Position numbers and translations under genes: made by a program. Under the pieces are notes generated by a model, which did no database searches, was not told the DNA's origin, and saw only the letters and a program-made list of their open reading frames with translations. DNA of 15,888 nt from an uncultured Phaeodactylibacter sp. (GTDB taxonomy: Bacteria > Bacteroidota > Bacteroidia > Chitinophagales > Saprospiraceae): contig CAJXXJ010000015.1 of NCBI GenBank assembly GCA_913062745.1, positions 1 to 15,888 of the forward strand, read 5' to 3'. Below, in pieces: positions 12,980-15,888 of the stretch (within the stretch, counting starts at the first letter, position 1; every line of letters starts with the position of its first letter).

Positions 12980-14559
12980 TACTTAAGCCCGAGGTGGCGG
13001 AGGGTATAGTAGAATATTGCTCCGTATCCGAGGGCCAGCATCAGGTGGAAGATGATGAACGTTGTGTTCTGAATGTAAATACCGCCAACTACCGCACCCA
13101 TGAAGTACAGCGCCAGCAGCCCTTCCATAATAGTGGTCCAGTTTAGCTTATGACTAAGGTATTTCCGCTTGTTGAAGCTGTCGCGTATCGACTGAATGTT
13201 GAACTTAGGTGTGCGTACGAACGGTGATTTTTTGCCTCGGTAGCCCTGCAGCACCGCTACGGTATTGTGCAGTGACAACCCCATCGACAGGGCCAGGAAC
13301 AGCGGAAAGAGGAAGATAAATTTGTACAGGGCTTTTCCGAAGGACTCTTTGTGGACCGGCGCTTGTACATTGGCTACGTAGTAAACTGCGATGATTGACA
13401 GCAGGCCGACCAGGAAATAGGCGAAGAAATCTTTGCTGAAGCCCAGCTCGATCAGTTCTCCAAGCAGAAACAACAGAGGCACACTAAACACTCCGGTAAT
13501 GAATACGAACACAAATATGGTACTTGCCAGCAGATGCATAGTCGTGTGCAGCTTTTTGCCCAGGCTGAGCTCTGACTTCCAGACGGTCGGCAGCATCTTT
13601 TTGGCTGTTTCGGCACCGCCTTTCATCCAGCGGAACTGCTGCGATTTGAAACTGTTCATTTCTGCAGGCAGCTCTGCCGGAGAGCCTACCTCTTCCCGAT
13701 AGTGGATTTTCCAGCCGTTGAGCTGTGCCCGTATGCTAAGGTCCAGGTCTTCGGTGAGGGTATCCGCCTCCCAGCCGCCTGCGTCTTCTATAGCCTCCCG
13801 GCGCCAGACACCAGCCGTACCGTTAAACTGCAGCATATAATTTCCGGACATCCGCCCTACCTGCTCTACGGTGAAGTGCACATTAAGCTGCAATGCCTGC
13901 AGGCGGGTGATCAGCGAGTAGTCCTGATTGATGTGCTCCCAGCGGGTCTGCACCACGCCCACCTTTTCGTCCTGAAAATAAGGGATAGTCTCTTGCAGAA
14001 AAGAGCGCCGGGGCAGGAAGTCGGCATCAAAAATGGCAATAAATTCTCCGCGCGCCAACTGCATACCATACTGCAAAGCGCCCGCTTTGTAACCTTTGCG
14101 CTCTGTACGGCGGATTTGCTGAATATTCAGCCCTTTCGCCTGATATTCCTCTACTTTCCGGCGCGTAATGTCTACTGTTTCATCGTTGGAGTCATCCAAT
14201 ATGTGTATTTCGAAGCGCTCAGCGGGATAATCAAATTGCGCTATTGTGTCAATCAGGCGCTCCACCACATACATTTCATTGTAGATCGGCAACTGTACCG
14301 TTACAAAAGGGTACTCTTCCGGCTCCACCTCATAATCTGTTGTATGGCTGCCCTGAGCATCCACTCCTGCCAGCTGAAGCGAAGGCTTTTTGGCGGCAGC
14401 TTTTGCTTTAGCGACCGGCGGCACAGCGGGGCTGCTGCCATCTCTTTTAATCTTTTTGTAATGGTAAAGCAAGTTAAACTGCAGGAGGCAGTAAATAGTG
14501 ATATAAAATAAAGCCACGGTATAAATACCGAGTACGGTGTAGGCGATTACGGATGTCAT
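12979..14559 (-). CDS. Cellulose-synthase-like processive glycosyltransferase, family GT2
   Basis: The ATG at 14559 is preferred over a TTG two codons upstream (14565), giving 526 residues. An N-terminal membrane segment (about 5-28) is followed by an Ala/Lys-rich linker (42-60) and a cytosolic GT-A domain (about 83-320): VQLPIYNE; ILDDSND with the first Asp pair; FDAD (D178, D180); TLTEDLD (TED 269-271, general base); and QQFRW (307-311), the Q(Q/R)xRW motif of processive synthases. At least five C-terminal membrane segments follow, with GLSLHNTVAVLQGYRGKKSP between them. This is the BcsA/CslA architecture but without a PilZ domain. It probably polymerises and extrudes a beta-linked glycan; glucose or mannose (CslA-like mannan) is possible and the sequence does not decide. 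Second gene of the three-gene operon, 44 nt after the DPM-like gene. Confidence 0.88.
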   Translation of the reverse strand: MTSVIAYTVLGIYTVALFYITIYCLLQFNLLYHYKKIKRDGSSPAVPPVAKAKAAAKKPSLQLAGVDAQGSHTTDYEVEPEEYPFVTVQLPIYNEMYVVERLIDTIAQFDYPAERFEIHILDDSNDETVDITRRKVEEYQAKGLNIQQIRRTERKGYKAGALQYGMQLARGEFIAIFDADFLPRRSFLQETIPYFQDEKVGVVQTRWEHINQDYSLITRLQALQLNVHFTVEQVGRMSGNYMLQFNGTAGVWRREAIEDAGGWEADTLTEDLDLSIRAQLNGWKIHYREEVGSPAELPAEMNSFKSQQFRWMKGGAETAKKMLPTVWKSELSLGKKLHTTMHLLASTIFVFVFITGVFSVPLLFLLGELIELGFSKDFFAYFLVGLLSIIAVYYVANVQAPVHKESFGKALYKFIFLFPLFLALSMGLSLHNTVAVLQGYRGKKSPFVRTPKFNIQSIRDSFNKRKYLSHKLNWTTIMEGLLALYFMGAVVGGIYIQNTTFIIFHLMLALGYGAIFYYTLRHLGLK

Positions 14560-14603
14560 TGCCAATCGTTTTGTTGTTATTCAAGCGGCAGTGCGCGGCG
14601 GCA

Positions 14604-15302
14604 CTACAAAAGTTTGAAAATGGTCCAGAGTATTTTATGCCCGGCCAGGACAGTGCCCCGGATGGTACCTGACACTTTGGATACTCCGATACGGCGGCGG
14701 TACTGAACGGCCACCTCCGTGGTTTTCATTTTGAGCTTAGCGGCTTTCACCTGCATTTCCACCGTCCAGCCGAAGTCAGGGTCTTGCATGCCCAGCTCGA
14801 GTAATTTGGCGTATTTGACAGCCCGGAAGGGCCCCAGGTCAGTAAAATGATAGTTGTAAAACAATCGGATGAGGGTGGTAGCCAGCCAGTTTCCAAAAAT
14901 CTGCTGCGGCATCATTGCTCCCTGCTCCATATCCCCTAACACCCGTGAGCCTATGACCAGGTCGAAGCCCTCCTGCTCAATCGGAGCCACCAGCTTGGGC
15001 AGCTCCTCCGGATGGTCGGAATAATCGGCATCCAGAAAAACGACGATATCAGGCCTTTCGCTGGCCGGCCGTGCTGCGATGTGCGCCATCCCTTTGAGAC
15101 AGGCACTTCCGTACCCCTGCCGCCGGGCAGATAACACGGTGGCTCCGGCAACTGCGGCCCGTTCAGCAGTACGGTCGGTGCTGTTGTTGTCGCACACCAG
15201 TATTTCCCGGACCAGCCCCTTCGGTATATCACCGACTACTTTACCTATCGAAGCCTCTTCATTGTAGGCGGGAATGATAACATCAATAATGGGATTGCTC
15301 AA
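14604..15302 (-). CDS. Dolichyl/polyprenyl-phosphate mannose synthase-like GT2 glycosyltransferase (TTG start)
   Basis: 232 residues. VIIPAYNEEASIGKVV (8-23), CDNNSTDRT (37-45), a DxD motif in VVFLDADYSDHPEEL (D91, D93), VIGSRVLGD, and NYHFTDLGPFRAV (150-162) give the DPM1/DPG-synthase pattern: transfer of mannose (or glucose) from a nucleotide sugar to a polyprenyl phosphate at the inner face of the membrane. There are no C-terminal membrane segments, as in short, soluble-type DPM enzymes. The start is TTG at 15302: no in-frame ATG exists until residue 72, and TTG places the IIPAYNEE motif at the usual distance from the N-terminus. First gene of the operon with the Csl-like GT2 and the GT-C protein. 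Confidence 0.85.
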   Translation of the reverse strand: MSNPIIDVIIPAYNEEASIGKVVGDIPKGLVREILVCDNNSTDRTAERAAVAGATVLSARRQGYGSACLKGMAHIAARPASERPDIVVFLDADYSDHPEELPKLVAPIEQEGFDLVIGSRVLGDMEQGAMMPQQIFGNWLATTLIRLFYNYHFTDLGPFRAVKYAKLLELGMQDPDFGWTVEMQVKAAKLKMKTTEVAVQYRRRIGVSKVSGTIRGTVLAGHKILWTIFKLL

Positions 15303-15324
15303 CCCTCTGCTCGTTTTTAGGCTA

Positions 15325-15332
15325 CAAAGGTA
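15325..15332 (-). promoter_or_regulatory. Candidate -7 box of the glycosyltransferase operon promoter
   Basis: TACCTTTG on the minus strand (15332-15325) is an exact TAnnTTTG match, 22 nt upstream of the TTG start at 15302. No clear TTG is found at the -33 position; the region there is AT-rich. The same octamer is used by the rhodanese gene. Confidence 0.5.
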
Positions 15333-15468
15333 GCAGAATTATAAAAAAGTAAAGGGTACGGCGAAAAACATTTACTACGGACTAAGAGTTCAAAAATGCT
15401 CATTATCAAGGGCAGCAGATGTCGCCCCGCAGGCCACAAGCCACATTCTTTATTCGTCAGGATTATTT

Positions 15469-15476
15469 TATTTTTG
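15469..15476 (+). promoter_or_regulatory. Candidate -7 box for the edge lipoprotein gene
   Basis: TATTTTTG (15469-15476) matches TAnnTTTG; no good -33 TTG is visible. It would give a leader of about 75 nt before the ATG at 15557. Within that leader GGGAG-TCTG-CTCCC and CTGCTC...GAGCAG form small competing hairpins. Confidence 0.35.
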
Positions 15477-15556
15477 GGCCACCGCAATGAAGGGAGTCTG
15501 CTCCCGTTTGCGGTACAGAGCAGCTGGTACACCAACAGCCTTAAAAAGAATCAATT

Positions 15557-15888
15557 ATGAAATACGTCCTGCCCTTAGCTATAGCGGCCCTTTTCCTGGG
15601 CCTGATGAGCTGCGATAATGAAGATGAATTCATCACCGATGGCAGCTTTGAGCTGGAGTTCTCCCTGGACACCCTCCGCTTTGACACCGTTTTCACTGAG
15701 CTGGGCTCCGCCACCCGCTCTTTTAAAGTGTACAACCGGCTTGACGAGGCTATCATCATCAACCGCGTCCGTATTGAAGGCAATAACGGGGGGCGCTTCC
15801 GCATGAATGTCGATGGTGTTGCCGGAGAAGTGGTAGAGGAAGTTAAAATCGGGCCCAACGACAGCATTTATGTCTTTGTCGAAACTAC
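15557..15888 (+). CDS. Predicted lipoprotein of unknown function, N-terminal part (cut by right edge)
   Basis: 110 complete codons are visible, open at the right edge. MKYVLPLAIAALFLGLMSC is a lipoprotein signal with lipobox LMSC and acylated C19. The acidic stretch right after it (DNEDEF) resembles the lipoprotein export signal of Bacteroidota that directs proteins to the cell surface (inference). The mature region, with SLDTLRFDTVFTELGSATRSFKVYN and RFRMNVDG (quoted in part: LDTLRFDTVF, GSATRSFKVYN), fits a lipoprotein family I recognise as widespread in Bacteroidota but whose function I cannot name. It looks like the beginning of a beta-rich extracytoplasmic protein and is divergent from the glycosyltransferase operon. 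Confidence 0.85.
   Translation, partial: MKYVLPLAIAALFLGLMSCDNEDEFITDGSFELEFSLDTLRFDTVFTELGSATRSFKVYNRLDEAIIINRVRIEGNNGGRFRMNVDGVAGEVVEEVKIGPNDSIYVFVET

Noticed and set aside
13702..14511. 269-codon plus-strand open frame opposite the Csl-like GT2
   Set aside because: The minus strand carries all GT2 catalytic motifs; the plus-strand translation is Cys/His/Leu-rich and featureless.
15317..15535. 72-codon minus-strand frame in the gap before the edge lipoprotein
   Set aside because: It has no domain-like features, overlaps the -7 box of the glycosyltransferase operon and covers the promoter candidate of the lipoprotein gene.

Overview
The window looks like chromosomal DNA from a member of the phylum Bacteroidota, most likely the Saprospiria (Lewinella / Phaeodactylibacter / Haliscomenobacter type). 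This is an inference from three things. A very large secreted protein is built of HYR/Ig-like modules, including an ACND...VTLDDNC..ITADMVL module that I associate with this group. Several genes carry Bacteroidota-type promoter boxes (TAnnTTTG). Purine-rich Shine-Dalgarno sequences are absent. There are no RNA genes, CRISPR arrays, insertion sequences or phage genes.

Layout. 1-3422 (minus) is the N-terminal 1140 residues of a giant secreted adhesin-like protein that runs off the left edge; apparent plus-strand reading frames here are mirror images of it. 3423-3921 is non-coding and holds a perfect 10-bp inverted repeat just upstream of the giant gene. 3922-4641 (minus) is a LexA/CI-like HTH plus S24 peptidase regulator, divergent from 4771-5556 (plus), a membrane-anchored glucosaminidase-like protein with a good TTG-N21-TAnnTTTG promoter and a rho-independent terminator. 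5785-8106 (plus) is a 773-residue acyl-CoA oxidase/dehydrogenase. 8331-9461 (plus) is a membrane-anchored HtrA/DegS-like protease whose 3' end overlaps by 4 bp the convergent manA (10645-9458, minus). 10646-11255 is AT-rich non-coding DNA with a long imperfect hairpin. 11256-11576 (plus) is a single-domain rhodanese whose terminator lies inside the last codons of the converging gene.

15302-11639 (minus) is a three-gene operon: a dolichyl-phosphate-mannose-synthase-like GT2 (TTG start), a cellulose-synthase-like processive GT2, and a polytopic GT-C mannosyltransferase-like protein joined by a TAATG stop/start. 15557-15888 (plus) is the start of a lipoprotein cut by the right edge.

Functionally the most coherent part is cell-envelope glycan synthesis. 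ManA interconverts fructose-6-P and mannose-6-P, the DPM-like enzyme could make a polyprenyl-phosphate sugar, the GT-C protein could use it, and the CslA/BcsA-like enzyme could polymerise a glycan chain. The other genes concern the envelope (adhesin, glucosaminidase, HtrA, lipoprotein) and fatty-acid oxidation. No clearly new defence or mobile system is visible. The best leads are duplicated modules inserted inside other domains of the giant protein, the inverted repeat upstream of it, the divergent S24-regulator/glucosaminidase pair, and the hairpin before the rhodanese gene.
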